Part shown: positions 1 through 6,890 of the stretch, in pieces
Numbering within the stretch: the first letter of the stretch is position 1
How the letters are laid out: each line of letters opens with the position of its first letter
Translations under genes and position numbers: made by a program
NCBI GenBank assembly: GCA_028687085.1
Contig: JAQUAU010000004.1
Span: 1 to 32,467 of the forward strand
DNA from: Minisyncoccota bacterium
GTDB taxonomy: Bacteria; Patescibacteriota; Minisyncoccia; Phycocordibacterales; Phycocordibacteraceae
Direction: 5' to 3'
DNA: 32,467 nucleotides
Notes under the pieces: generated by a model
Told to the model about the DNA's origin: nothing
The model's database searches: none
The model's input: the letters and a program-made list of their open reading frames with translations, nothing else

Positions 1-604
1 CTACTGCGGAGAGTGGAATATTGAGCGAGGAAGCGTGCAGACCGAGACGAGTGATGCCTAAGGCGGGCTTATGGTTCGGAGCAGACAAGGGATCGCACAC
101 GATCGGGTGATGAATCGCCTTGAGGTGCACGCGGATCTGATGTGTCCGGCCGGTCTCGGGAGTCATCTTCATAAGAGAGAATCCCTCTGTCTCACCGATA
201 ACTTCATAGTTGGTGAGCGCATCGCGGAGCGTCCCCTTCGCCTTGGGCTGGGCGCTCCGGAGCCGAAAGTCGCTTCGCGAGCGGCCGATGTCGAAGTCGA
301 TAACCCCTCTCTTCTCTTTCGGCGTGCCGTAGGTAAAAGCGAGATATGTCTTGTGCACATCGCGATCGTGAAAGGCTTTGCGCAAAAATGCATACGCCGC
401 CGCATTTTTCGCGAAGACGAGCACGCCCGACGTGTCGCGATCGAGTCGGTGCACATAGCCTATCCCGTCTTCATCTCCATACTTCTTTTTGAACCAATCT
501 TCTGCCGTTGCTTCTTGCGTCCGACCGTCGGAGTGCGTAATAAGCCCCGCGGGCTTCGCGACCGCGACAATATCAGTATCTTCGTAGAGAATCGGGAGAT
601 CCAT
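1..604 (-). CDS. RluA-family 23S rRNA/tRNA pseudouridine synthase (3' end cut by window edge)
   Basis: Isomerises specific uridines in rRNA or tRNA to pseudouridine. The frame opens at the ATG at 604 (MDLPILYEDTDIVAVAKPAG) and stays open to base 1, so about 201 residues are visible and the C-terminus lies outside. It carries the RluA catalytic motif HRLDRDTSG near residue 50, with the catalytic Asp after HRL. It also has the downstream family signatures: the TYLAF-like strand, GRTHQIRVH near residue 145 and the RLGLHA segment close to the left edge. There is no S4 domain in front of the catalytic domain, so the N-terminus is the compact form. It lies 22 bp downstream of uppS on the same strand and is probably co-transcribed. 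Family assignment is firm; the exact target uridine cannot be told (RluA, RluC and RluD types look alike). Confidence 0.9.
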   Translation of the reverse strand, partial: MDLPILYEDTDIVAVAKPAGLITHSDGRTQEATAEDWFKKKYGDEDGIGYVHRLDRDTSGVLVFAKNAAAYAFLRKAFHDRDVHKTYLAFTYGTPKEKRGVIDFDIGRSRSDFRLRSAQPKAKGTLRDALTNYEVIGETEGFSLMKMTPETGRTHQIRVHLKAIHHPIVCDPLSAPNHKPALGITRLGLHASSLNIPLSAV

Positions 605-626
605 TGCTCTACCCTATCACTTCTTT

Positions 627-1307
627 TTACTTCCCGCGCCGGCGCTCGCGCTGTGCGTATTCAGCGAGAATGGCGTCAAACTCCTCTTTTGAAAAATCCG
701 GCCAGAAGGTGTCGATAAAAAAGAGTTCGCTATAGGCAGACTGCCAGAGCAGAAAATTCGAGAGCCGCTTCTCGCCGCCGGTGCGGATGATAAGGTCAGG
801 GTCGGGCATGCCGGCGGTCCAGAGATGCTGTGCGAGTGATTCTTCGGTAATCTCACTGTCCTTAGCCGCCTCGCGTGCTGCTGCAACGATCTCTGCGCGG
901 CCTCCATACGACAGACATATCCACAGCGAGAGCGCGTCATTGTGCGCCGTCTCCTGTTCGGCCTCGATCATCGTCTGCTGCAGCGTCGGCGAAAATCGTT
1001 CACGCTGGCCTGCAAAGCGCGTTCGAACACCCTTCTCGCCGAGCTCTCGTATCTCCTTCTTGATAGTCTCGGAAAAGAGATCCATTAGATAAGAAACCTC
1101 CTCCGGCTTCCTGTTCCAATTTTCAGTCGAGAACGCATAGAGGACGAGATGCTCCACCTTAGCCTGCCGAGCCGCTGTAACGATCTCTTTCAGCACTTTC
1201 GAACCGGCGCGGTGCCCCTCAAGACTCGGCATCCCCTTAGCCTTCGCCCAACGGCGATTGCCGTCCATGATGATGCCGACACACGCGGGCGCTGAGGTCT
1301 CGTTCAT
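627..1307 (-). CDS. uppS: Isoprenyl transferase / undecaprenyl diphosphate synthase
   Basis: Cytosolic cis-prenyltransferase that builds the C55 lipid carrier for peptidoglycan precursors from farnesyl diphosphate and isopentenyl diphosphate. 226 aa, the usual length. The N-terminal active-site motif IIMDGNRRWAK (residues 12-22) contains the catalytic Asp15. The C-terminal substrate motif RTGGEKRLSNFLLWQ, followed by SAYSELFF and the FSKEEFDAIL helix, is intact. The ATG start places the DGNRRW motif at the normal distance. There is no Shine-Dalgarno sequence; a TATACC box (1321-1326, minus) lies 13 nt upstream, implying a very short leader. The rluA-like gene follows on the same strand. Its partners in the wall pathway here are the Mur ligase at 8.6 kb and the class A PBP at 20.5 kb. 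Confidence 0.96.
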   Translation of the reverse strand: MNETSAPACVGIIMDGNRRWAKAKGMPSLEGHRAGSKVLKEIVTAARQAKVEHLVLYAFSTENWNRKPEEVSYLMDLFSETIKKEIRELGEKGVRTRFAGQRERFSPTLQQTMIEAEQETAHNDALSLWICLSYGGRAEIVAAAREAAKDSEITEESLAQHLWTAGMPDPDLIIRTGGEKRLSNFLLWQSAYSELFFIDTFWPDFSKEEFDAILAEYAQRERRRGK

Positions 1308-1406
1308 ATCTGTATCAACTGGTATACCACGCTTTTCGTTTCAAGTTTAGAGAAATGTAATGTATGGAATGGCGTATTTAGCGAGTTGTGGATACACTGA
1401 AGAGAC

Positions 1407-1479
1407 GGGCGATTAGCTCAGTTGGTAGAGCAACCCCTTTACACGGGGAAGGTCGCAGGTCCGAGTCCTGCATCGCCCA
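1407..1479 (+). tRNA. tRNA-Val (anticodon TAC)
   Basis: Cloverleaf: acceptor GGGCGAT/ATCGCCC, D-stem GCTC/GAGC, anticodon loop TTTACAC with TAC at 1440-1442, T-stem GCAGG/CCTGC, discriminator A, CCA not encoded. Oddities: the outermost anticodon-stem pair (27-43) is an A-A mismatch, and the T-loop reads TCCGAGT, so position 55 is C instead of the near-universal U. A TACACT box (1393-1398) ends 8 nt upstream. Confidence 0.93.
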
Positions 1480-1496
1480 CAATTCTGATACTGAAA

Positions 1497-1539
1497 ACAA
1501 AAAGCCGCAGCAACAATCTTGAGAGATTACTGCTGCGGC
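1497..1539 (-). terminator. Rho-independent terminator of the 370-aa gene
   Basis: Stem GCCGCAGCA/TGCTGCGGC (1504-1512 with 1531-1539), extended by an inner AATCT/AGATT helix across a symmetric 2x2 internal loop. On the minus strand a T-rich tract follows (complement of 1491-1503). It lies just past the stop codon at 1558. Confidence 0.85.
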
Positions 1540-1557
1540 CGCGTGCTGCAAAGCACT

Positions 1558-2670
1558 TCAGGTCGTATTCGCCGATGGCGAGAGGAAGACGCCCATCCAT
1601 CTCTTACCGCCTTTTGTCCCAGAGATGTGTTTGACCTCTACGCGCTCTACTTCAAGCCCTTTCTTCGCCAACCCCTGCATGACATATTGCACGATGTCAG
1701 CAGCTTCCGGTGTTGGCTTGAAGTCGACATTCCCTCTGCGAGGCTCCTTCTCGCCCTTAACTGCAGCGATAACGTCATATCTGCCCTCCTTGCAAGCGGG
1801 GGCGCGAGGCGGACACACGAGCTTTCCGACAAATTTGTTGCCGTCGGTGAACCGGATGACGAATTCATCCCTTTTTCCTGCGAGGAGCTGGTGGAATTGT
1901 TTGACTGCCTCGACAATCCACAGTTCCCCTTCTTCAGCGGGCCGTGGAACTGCGCCGCTATCGCCTTCGTTCCACACACTTCCGTCATCCCAACAGACAA
2001 TCCGGTATCGTCGCTCCTCGTACGGATGGTAATCGCTCTTCTGCTTGATGTAGCGCGTCCCCATACAGGTCTTGATCATCGGTACGCCCTCGTAGCTGTA
2101 CACGACGAACTTTTTGCCGAGTCGAAACACCTCGTCATCCTGCAACCCTTCCGGAAACGCGTAGTCGCCGAGCAGTTGCTCGTCTCCGATTGCGTAGAAC
2201 CACGGGCGAAGTAAGCCGCATTCGACACGCCGCTTGAAGCCGGGACATTTTGGCAGACTCGTTGCCGTGTCGTGTGTGCCCCAATGCTTCTCCCAAGCGG
2301 CATTCGCCGATTCAAGCGTGTTCCATTCGGTAAACGTGGAACTCTGCCCATAACCGCTGCGGTGTTCGTTGATGACGATACCCCAGCGTCCGTCTGGCGG
2401 ATCCTTGATCTCGAGCACTTCGATGTATCCGCCGTTGCCGGGGTGACCGCCGCCCGCATACTGATGCTGTGTAATCGTGAAGCGTGTGTATTGGCCGTAT
2501 CCACCATGGCCGACATTTACCACACGCTTCGTTGTCGGCACGTCGATCGTACGGATAGTCTTCAAGAATTCCCGCACTTCATCTGCACCGCCGGAGCGGC
2601 ACGAGAATTCAACCAATTGACCGATACCCGTCCTGCCTTCGCCGTGTTGATATGAGGTGAATTCGCTCAT
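1558..2670 (-). CDS. Hypothetical protein, 370 aa, unrecognised
   Basis: Not recognised. The ATG at 2670 (MSEFTSYQ) is chosen because AAAGGAG sits 8 nt upstream; an upstream in-frame start would run across tRNA-Leu and is rejected. No signal peptide or membrane segment, so it is probably cytosolic. The N-terminal part is rich in Gly, Tyr, His and aromatic strands (VGHGGYGQYTRFTITQH near residues 50-66, then GGGHPGNGGYIEVLEI). The middle is Trp/Tyr-rich with GRWGIVINEHRSGYGQ and two YSYEG/YEERRYRIVCWDD-type strands. The C-terminal ~80 residues (DEFVIRFTDGNKFVGKLVCPP onward) look like a separate small alpha/beta unit. It is a monocistronic unit: own Shine-Dalgarno, possible -10 TATATC, own terminator at 1497-1539. 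This is the same style as the accessory genes at 10.9-16.2 kb. Confidence 0.8.
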   Translation of the reverse strand: MSEFTSYQHGEGRTGIGQLVEFSCRSGGADEVREFLKTIRTIDVPTTKRVVNVGHGGYGQYTRFTITQHQYAGGGHPGNGGYIEVLEIKDPPDGRWGIVINEHRSGYGQSSTFTEWNTLESANAAWEKHWGTHDTATSLPKCPGFKRRVECGLLRPWFYAIGDEQLLGDYAFPEGLQDDEVFRLGKKFVVYSYEGVPMIKTCMGTRYIKQKSDYHPYEERRYRIVCWDDGSVWNEGDSGAVPRPAEEGELWIVEAVKQFHQLLAGKRDEFVIRFTDGNKFVGKLVCPPRAPACKEGRYDVIAAVKGEKEPRRGNVDFKPTPEAADIVQYVMQGLAKKGLEVERVEVKHISGTKGGKRWMGVFLSPSANTT

Positions 2671-2772
2671 CGTGAACTCCTTTCCCGTGAAGTGATTATT
2701 CGGATATACCAAACTGCTTTCCGTGAGAAACCGTACTCCACTTCTGAGGTGTAGTCCAGCGCTAAAAAATTG

Positions 2773-2854
2773 TGGGCATGGGGAGACTCGAACTCCCAAC
2801 CCTTACGGGATACGCTTCTGAGACGTACGCGTATACCAATTCCGCCACATGCCC
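2773..2854 (-). tRNA. tRNA-Leu (anticodon CAG)
   Basis: Class II cloverleaf of 82 nt: acceptor GGGCATG/CATGCCC, anticodon loop CTCAGAA on stem TACGT/GCGTA, long variable arm, T-loop TTCGAGT (canonical), discriminator A. CCA is not encoded. One base separates it from tRNA-Arg(TCT), which precedes it in the transcript. Confidence 0.95.
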
Positions 2855-2855
2855 G

Positions 2856-2927
2856 TGCCCCGAGCAGGAATCGGACCTACATCAGCGGCTTAGAAGTCCG
2901 CGGTTCTATCCATTGAACTATCGGGGC
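2856..2927 (-). tRNA. tRNA-Arg (anticodon TCT)
   Basis: Acceptor GCCCCGA/TCGGGGC, D-stem GTTC/GAAC, anticodon loop CTTCTAA, discriminator A, no CCA. The innermost anticodon-stem pair (31-39) is an A-G mismatch. The T-loop is TCCGATT, again with C at position 55. First gene of a tRNA-Arg/tRNA-Leu pair. Confidence 0.94.
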
Positions 2928-3044
2928 GAAGTGAGGAAGAAAGAATTCATCCCCCTATTACCCTAACGCATTTGCACGTTACTACCAAGCGAGAGAGTAG
3001 AAAGGAAAATTCATATTTTTCTTTTGCGAACGAGCGCTGGTAGC

Positions 3045-3064
3045 AAGCTTTGTCCGCAAAGCTT
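3045..3064 (-). terminator. Small hairpin after the pil operon
   Basis: Perfect 8-bp inverted repeat AAGCTTTG/CAAAGCTT with a 4-nt loop, overlapping the stop codon of the last pil-operon gene. No T-tract follows on the minus strand, so it may be an mRNA 3'-end stabiliser or a weak terminator. Confidence 0.4.
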
Positions 3065-3371
3065 ATTGCGACGGGTCGGCGTAGCGATAGACGCCGGATA
3101 TATACTTCGCCTCTTCGGCGGCGCGATTTGCAAAGACTTTTCGAACTGCCTCGAGCGCCACAGGGTCGAAGATCGGCGCGACCTTCGGCGCCGATGAGCC
3201 GATCGCGCGCCCACTCGCGACCGTGTCGAAGGCCCATACGTTCCACACAATGATGCCGGCAAGCGCGATGCTCGAGATGGTTACCAGTATCAACCAGTCG
3301 CGCACAGCGTCTTGGTGCGCGCGTGCGCGCGTGCGCTTCAAGGATGCGATGAGGTCGGTGAACATAGTCAT
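3063..3371 (-). CDS. Small membrane protein of the pilMNO operon (unrecognised)
   Basis: 102 aa. One transmembrane helix (about residues 27-48, LILVTISSIALAGIIVWNVW) follows a basic cytoplasmic tail. The ~50-residue outer part ends in VFANRAAEEAKYISGVYRYADPSQ. It is the last gene of the pilM-pilN-pilO run and its ATG overlaps the pilO-like stop by 4 nt (ATGA), so it is translationally coupled. By position it stands where pilP would be in a classical pilMNOPQ operon, but it has no lipobox and no recognisable PilP domain. A role as an inner-membrane alignment-complex component is inference from position only. ATG at 3371 is used; a second ATG two codons later is possible. Confidence 0.8.
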   Translation of the reverse strand: MTMFTDLIASLKRTRARAHQDAVRDWLILVTISSIALAGIIVWNVWAFDTVASGRAIGSSAPKVAPIFDPVALEAVRKVFANRAAEEAKYISGVYRYADPSQ

Positions 3372-3898
3372 GGTGTGCTTGGGGCCGTGCTTTCAGCAAC
3401 TGAGCCGACCGAGATCTTCAAGTCAGCGTGCCAGACATCCTTTATATCTTTCCCAATCGAGAGCGACGAGATCGTGATGTCATAGGGTGCATACTCGATC
3501 GCACCGACTGTGCGCATAATAGCGTCAAATGCACCGTCAACCGAGAGCGCAAACTCAAGCGCAGGCCGTGCTGACGTATCATTCGTCGATACTGAGAGCA
3601 CGTTGATGGTCGCGCCGAGCAGATTCCCGCGCATCTCGAGCTTGTCGATAAAGGCAACCACGCCTGTTTCAGGGACAAAATACGCCTGCACGACAGCCTC
3701 GTCTCCCGCCATCTCAACAAAGGCAGCCCGCGTTGTCGCGAGACGCTTCATCGTCGCCGTTTTCGCATCGATCTGGCTCTGAAGCGCTGTCACCGAAGTG
3801 CTTTTAGCCGACACGGCCGCATACCAGACGCCGTACGTGGCGAACAAGGCGACACAGATGATGAGCGTAAAGGTGAGATGAAAGAAAGGAGGCTTCAT
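3368..3898 (-). CDS. pilO: PilO-like type IV pilus alignment protein
   Basis: 176 aa. Bitopic inner-membrane protein: transmembrane helix at about residues 9-30 (LTFTLIICVALFATYGVWYA), then a coiled-coil-like stretch (KSTSVTALQSQIDAKTATMKRL) and a C-terminal alpha/beta ferredoxin-like region. This is the PilO/GspM architecture. The sequence itself is divergent, so the call rests on topology, size and its place right after pilM and pilN, with ATGA overlaps on both sides. PilO pairs with PilN on the periplasmic side and links the cytoplasmic PilM ring to the rest of the machine. Codon and base use match its neighbours. Confidence 0.72.
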   Translation of the reverse strand: MKPPFFHLTFTLIICVALFATYGVWYAAVSAKSTSVTALQSQIDAKTATMKRLATTRAAFVEMAGDEAVVQAYFVPETGVVAFIDKLEMRGNLLGATINVLSVSTNDTSARPALEFALSVDGAFDAIMRTVGAIEYAPYDITISSLSIGKDIKDVWHADLKISVGSVAESTAPSTP

Positions 3899-4449
3899 GG
3901 TGCAAGCGTTATGGTGATGGTGAACGTGATATCGCTATCTTTTGCATACGCAGAAACCGGCAGGTCTGCCGAGCGCGCAAGCGGCGAACGTTGAAGCGCG
4001 AGTTGGTAGGTGCGCAGAGTGTCACGCGTCCGGGCGACGCCGGAGACGGCGAGCGTGCTCGGCGCACTGAGTGCTCTAGGCGTATAGGCAAGGCTGGAGA
4101 GCGAGATGCCCGGACGCGCGACCGCGAGGACCGAACGGATAATTCCACTTGCCGAAGGAGCCTCGGCGAGTGCGGTAAGCGTTGCGGCATTCTGCGAGAG
4201 CGTCGTGAGACGTGTCGAGAGCGACGCTTCGTCGGATGAAGAGAACGTCGCCTCAATAGTCGCCAGACGCTCCGTCTTCGCACGCGAACTCTCTCTGAGA
4301 AATACGTAGGTCGGAATGAGAAGCACGATAGCCACAAGCACAAGCACCGCAACAAACACCGAAGCGACGACGCTAAGACGCACCAGATAGTCGCGCGAGA
4401 GCGCAGCGCGGCGCTCAGACGGAAGCAGATTGGTCAGGTCGTCGGTCAT
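3895..4449 (-). CDS. pilN: PilN-like type IV pilus assembly protein
   Basis: 184 aa. The short cytoplasmic N-terminus begins MTDDLTNLLPSERRAAL; the NLLP motif corresponds to the conserved N-terminal motif (INLLP) by which PilN docks in PilM. A transmembrane helix follows (about residues 26-50), then a coiled-coil segment and a C-terminal beta-rich periplasmic domain ending in DSDITFTITITLAP. Its start codon overlaps the pilM stop and its stop overlaps the pilO start (4-nt overlaps), so the three are one translationally coupled unit. No Shine-Dalgarno sequence is visible. The family call is supported by the motif plus context. Confidence 0.82.
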   Translation of the reverse strand: MTDDLTNLLPSERRAALSRDYLVRLSVVASVFVAVLVLVAIVLLIPTYVFLRESSRAKTERLATIEATFSSSDEASLSTRLTTLSQNAATLTALAEAPSASGIIRSVLAVARPGISLSSLAYTPRALSAPSTLAVSGVARTRDTLRTYQLALQRSPLARSADLPVSAYAKDSDITFTITITLAP

Positions 4450-5546
4450 AAGAATGAATAGCGTCCGACGTCGTCGCGAAGCGCGAGTCCGATCGCGGTG
4501 GCATACGCGAGCGACTCAGTGTAATCGAGGGTCGGGATCCACGTATCGCGAGAGGCCAGATTGGTGAACACGTCGCCGGCCGAGACCGGGATGCGGAGCG
4601 ACCCCTCGAGATATTCAGGGAGGCCGCGAATCGAAGCGTTGCCGCCGGCGAGGATGACGTGCGAGACGGGAGCGTGTCCGGCAATCGCCGCCTTCTCCTG
4701 CCAATAGTCGAGCCGGCGGGATATCTCGTCGCGAATCGCAGAGACCGTCGAGAGCATCGCGGCGAGATAATCTTCATTTCCAGGCGCCGGTACGATGCCG
4801 CGCTCTGCCTTCACCTTGCGCGCATCAGCTTCGGTCACGCCAAAATGCTTCTGCACGGCGAGTGTGAGCGCATGACCGCCGATGCCGATTGTCGTCGCGA
4901 AGCGCGGAATGCGGTTGGTCACGATGGTCATCTTGGTCGTTGTCTTGCCGACATCAATAATGAGCGTCGTCGAGGTATCTCCCGCCGGCAGGAGCGCGCG
5001 CGCCATCGCAAACGGCTCGCCCTCAAGTGCGCGGACGACGATGCCGGCCGCATCAAATACCGCGAGCGTATCATCGACAACGCGACGGGCGAATCCGACA
5101 CCAGCGATAAGCGTGTCGCCCTGCTTCCCTCCTCCGACGCCGACGATGTCGAATGCGGTCTCGGGCGGCGGGAGCGGTACGAGCTCATCAAGACGCTGTT
5201 CGATTGCGATACGCCACTCCGACCTTCGCGTGCCCTGCGCCGAAGTTTCAAAAAGGTATGACTTCGATTCAGGCAACGATACATTGGCCGACGAGATGCC
5301 GGCTGCCTTCACCGCCGTAGCGAGGGCGCCGGTGATTGCCGAACGGTCGATTATCTCGCCGTCGGTGTATACACCCAAAGGCAATCGCACCTGAGCATAG
5401 CCTCCGAGCACGAGTCCATGATCGCTCTCGACGAGGCGCACGACCTTCACGCCGCTCGTCGAGATGTCGATACCGGAAAGCGATGCTGCGATATACCGAG
5501 GCGGCGCGAAGGCGGCGCGAAGGCGTTCACCGAATACAGAAGACAT
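4446..5546 (-). CDS. pilM: Type IV pilus assembly protein PilM
   Basis: 366 aa actin-like (FtsA/SHS2 fold) cytoplasmic ATPase-type protein that binds the N-terminus of PilN. Visible features: GIDISTSGVKVVRL near residues 25-38 (phosphate-1 loop), the SHS2-type insertion with VSLPESKSYLFE, LIIDVGKTTTKM near residue 194 (phosphate-2 loop) and VILAGGNASIRGLPEYLE near residue 298 (adenosine loop). First gene of the operon. A TATACT box ends 6 nt before the ATG, predicting a leaderless mRNA. The PilB motor of the same machine is encoded at 16.3 kb. No pilin, PilC or PilD is in the window. Confidence 0.93.
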   Translation of the reverse strand: MSSVFGERLRAAFAPPRYIAASLSGIDISTSGVKVVRLVESDHGLVLGGYAQVRLPLGVYTDGEIIDRSAITGALATAVKAAGISSANVSLPESKSYLFETSAQGTRRSEWRIAIEQRLDELVPLPPPETAFDIVGVGGGKQGDTLIAGVGFARRVVDDTLAVFDAAGIVVRALEGEPFAMARALLPAGDTSTTLIIDVGKTTTKMTIVTNRIPRFATTIGIGGHALTLAVQKHFGVTEADARKVKAERGIVPAPGNEDYLAAMLSTVSAIRDEISRRLDYWQEKAAIAGHAPVSHVILAGGNASIRGLPEYLEGSLRIPVSAGDVFTNLASRDTWIPTLDYTESLAYATAIGLALRDDVGRYSFL

Positions 5547-5552
5547 GATTGC

Positions 5553-5558
5553 AGTATA
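5553..5558 (-). promoter_or_regulatory. -10 box TATACT of pilM operon (leaderless)
   Basis: TATACT on the minus strand with 6 nt between its last base and the pilM ATG. Transcription would begin at or next to the start codon. No convincing -35 box. Confidence 0.6.
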
Positions 5559-5616
5559 ACCCTACTCCGCCAAGGCTTCGCAGGGCACGCGCGGTGATAT
5601 GTGTATTTGCCGATGA

Positions 5617-5958
5617 CTAATGCGCGCCGGTGCCGGGAGGCACTGCTCGGTCGGGCTTGAGAAAGGCGAACGTGTCGTCAGAGCCGACGGCGAAGAGCAT
5701 GCCGTTTGATTCGAGACCGCGTATCGTGCGTGGAGCCAGATTGGTGACAAAGGCGAGCTGTCGATTCACCAGCGATTCAGGCTCGCTCACATAGGCGGCA
5801 ATGCCTGAGACAATCTGGCGCGGGCCCCCTTCTTCACCAAAATCAACCATGAGCCGCAGGAGCTTATCGGTCTCGGGTACACGCTCGGCGCTTCGCACGG
5901 TGCCGACACTCACCTCTATCTTGCTGAATTCGTCTATTGAAATACGTTCTTTATTCAT
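5617..5958 (-). CDS. Free-standing tRNA-binding (EMAP/MetRS C-terminal type) domain protein
   Basis: 113 aa, an OB-fold tRNA-binding domain. It matches the C-terminal appendix of methionyl-tRNA synthetase: KIEVSVGTV near residues 12-20, ETDKLLRLMVDFGEEGGPRQ, then IVSGIAAYV, VTNLAPRTIRGLESNGMLFA and the closing PPGT. In this family the domain is fused to MetG or stands alone as a trans-acting beta subunit or CsaA-like protein. The ATG at 5958 gives the normal N-terminus and overlaps the ruvX stop by 8 nt (ATGAATAA). A longer in-frame start would run through ruvX out of phase and has no family match. Whether MetG in this genome lacks the domain cannot be seen here. Confidence 0.88.
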   Translation of the reverse strand: MNKERISIDEFSKIEVSVGTVRSAERVPETDKLLRLMVDFGEEGGPRQIVSGIAAYVSEPESLVNRQLAFVTNLAPRTIRGLESNGMLFAVGSDDTFAFLKPDRAVPPGTGAH

Positions 5959-6394
5959 GGTCGGCACGTGAGAGATAACTGGTAAGGATGAGGGCGGCAG
6001 CCGAAGCGTCGACTGGCGCATGCGACTTCTGCGCGCGAGACTTTCTCTGTTTTCCGCCATAGGCGGATCCGCCTCCGGCGGGTTCCGGCATCCGGCGCGC
6101 AAGGACACTCGTAAATACCTCTGACTCGAAGAAGACTGGCGCTCCCGAACGAGCGGTGAGTTCTTCACTAAACGCACGGGCACTCTCTGCGATCGGATTC
6201 TCGCCGCCCGCAAGCGTGCGCGATTCGCCGATGACTACTGCACCGATGTTCTCCTTTGCAATAAGCGCGCAGAGCTCGTCGACGAGTCGCGGCGTGTTCT
6301 TGATGATAGCGTGCGGAAAGCCCATCGTCCCCGCCTCATCAGAGAGCGCGAGGCCGATTTTCGAGCTGCCGTAATCCACGCCGAGATATCGCAT
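5951..6394 (-). CDS. ruvX: Putative Holliday junction resolvase RuvX/YqgF
   Basis: 147 aa RNase H-fold nuclease; the family acts in pre-16S rRNA 5' maturation and/or junction resolution. Starts MRYLGVDYGSSKIGLALSD, the hallmark N-terminus with catalytic Asp7. VVIGESRTLAGG follows near residue 55 (normally VVGLP), then a TSVLAR strand and DASAAALILTSYL with the terminal Asp. ATG 6394 is preferred to an upstream in-frame start at 6442 because it puts GVDYG at residue 5 as in the family and gives a TATACC box 13 nt upstream. It shares its promoter region head-to-head with the DUF5652 gene. RuvA, RuvB and RuvC are all encoded elsewhere in the window. Confidence 0.92.
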   Translation of the reverse strand: MRYLGVDYGSSKIGLALSDEAGTMGFPHAIIKNTPRLVDELCALIAKENIGAVVIGESRTLAGGENPIAESARAFSEELTARSGAPVFFESEVFTSVLARRMPEPAGGGSAYGGKQRKSRAQKSHAPVDASAAALILTSYLSRADHE

Positions 6395-6407
6395 GGCCCC
6401 AGTGTGT

Positions 6408-6415
6408 GGTATAAT
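6408..6415. promoter_or_regulatory. Overlapping divergent -10 boxes (ruvX and DUF5652 gene)
   Basis: On the plus strand TATAAT (6410-6415) lies 8 nt before the DUF5652 ATG. On the minus strand the same bases read TATACC (6413 to 6408), 13 nt before the ruvX ATG. One nearly palindromic box can serve both directions. Confidence 0.55.
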
Positions 6416-6423
6416 CCGCTCAT

Positions 6424-6690
6424 ATGCAATACTTCTTCGCACAATTCAATCCGCCTGTAGCACCGGAGTTCCTGCTTTTTCTCGCCCCATTCATCGTTAT
6501 CATCGCCATCTGGTCCATCACTCTTAAGGGCTTTGCGCTCTGGCACGCCGCACACGGCGATCAAAAGTGGTGGTTCATCGCTCTGCTCATCATTAACACC
6601 ATCGGCATCCTCGAGATCATCTATCTCATCTGGTACCGCCCCACTTCCTCTTCTGCTGCGCCTGTGCAATCATCATCAACGCAGGCGTAG
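6424..6690 (+). CDS. DUF5652 family small membrane protein
   Basis: 88 aa with two transmembrane helices (about residues 14-34 and 48-69). It has the conserved pattern LKGFALWHAAHGDQKWWF between the helices and NTIGILEIIYLIWY at the second, which I recognise as the DUF5652 family common in Patescibacteria. The function is unknown. The C-terminal tail is a short Ser-rich cytoplasmic or external segment. It is expressed from a consensus TATAAT only 8 nt before the ATG, so the message is probably leaderless. It reads away from ruvX and is followed within 10 bp by tRNA-Ser, with no terminator between. Confidence 0.88.
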   Translation: MQYFFAQFNPPVAPEFLLFLAPFIVIIAIWSITLKGFALWHAAHGDQKWWFIALLIINTIGILEIIYLIWYRPTSSSAAPVQSSSTQA

Positions 6691-6699
6691 TTAGAGAAG

Positions 6700-6786
6700 G
6701 GATGGTTGGCTGAGAGGTCGAAAGCGGTTGACTTGAAATCAACTGTACCCGAAAGGGTACCGCAGGTTCGAATCCTGCACCATCCG
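6700..6786 (+). tRNA. tRNA-Ser (anticodon TGA)
   Basis: Class II cloverleaf, 87 nt: acceptor GGATGGT/ACCATCC, anticodon loop CTTGAAA on stem GTTGA/TCAAC, long variable arm GTACCCGAAAGGGTAC, T-loop TTCGAAT (canonical), discriminator G. CCA is not encoded. Confidence 0.95.
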
Positions 6787-6865
6787 CCGAGATTTTTAAC
6801 GAGCGGAGCGACTATAAAAATCCAAGTGGGGTTGCGTCCTCACAAGCCCCCGCCGAGATTTTTAA
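6784..6865 (+). repeat. 16-bp direct repeat at tRNA-Ser 3' end
   Basis: CCGCCGAGATTTTTAA occurs at 6784-6799 (including the last three bases of tRNA-Ser) and again at 6850-6865, just upstream of the -10 box of the next gene. The 50 bp between hold no gene. It looks like a small duplication of the tRNA 3' flank; no integrase is nearby. Confidence 0.6.
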
Positions 6866-6878
6866 GGAATCGTGGTGC

Positions 6879-6884
6879 TATACT
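6879..6884 (+). promoter_or_regulatory. -10 box TATACT (leaderless) of the 158-aa gene
   Basis: TATACT with exactly 6 nt to the ATG at 6891; no Shine-Dalgarno sequence. Confidence 0.6.
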
Positions 6885-6890
6885 TTTCTC

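Noticed and set aside
1519..2214. Rightward 231-codon open frame opposite the 370-aa gene
   Set aside because: Overlaps the leftward gene that has a Shine-Dalgarno and terminator, and itself begins inside that terminator hairpin.
2671..2799. Longer start for the 370-aa protein
   Set aside because: It would run into the tRNA-Leu gene; the shorter start has a Shine-Dalgarno sequence at the right distance.
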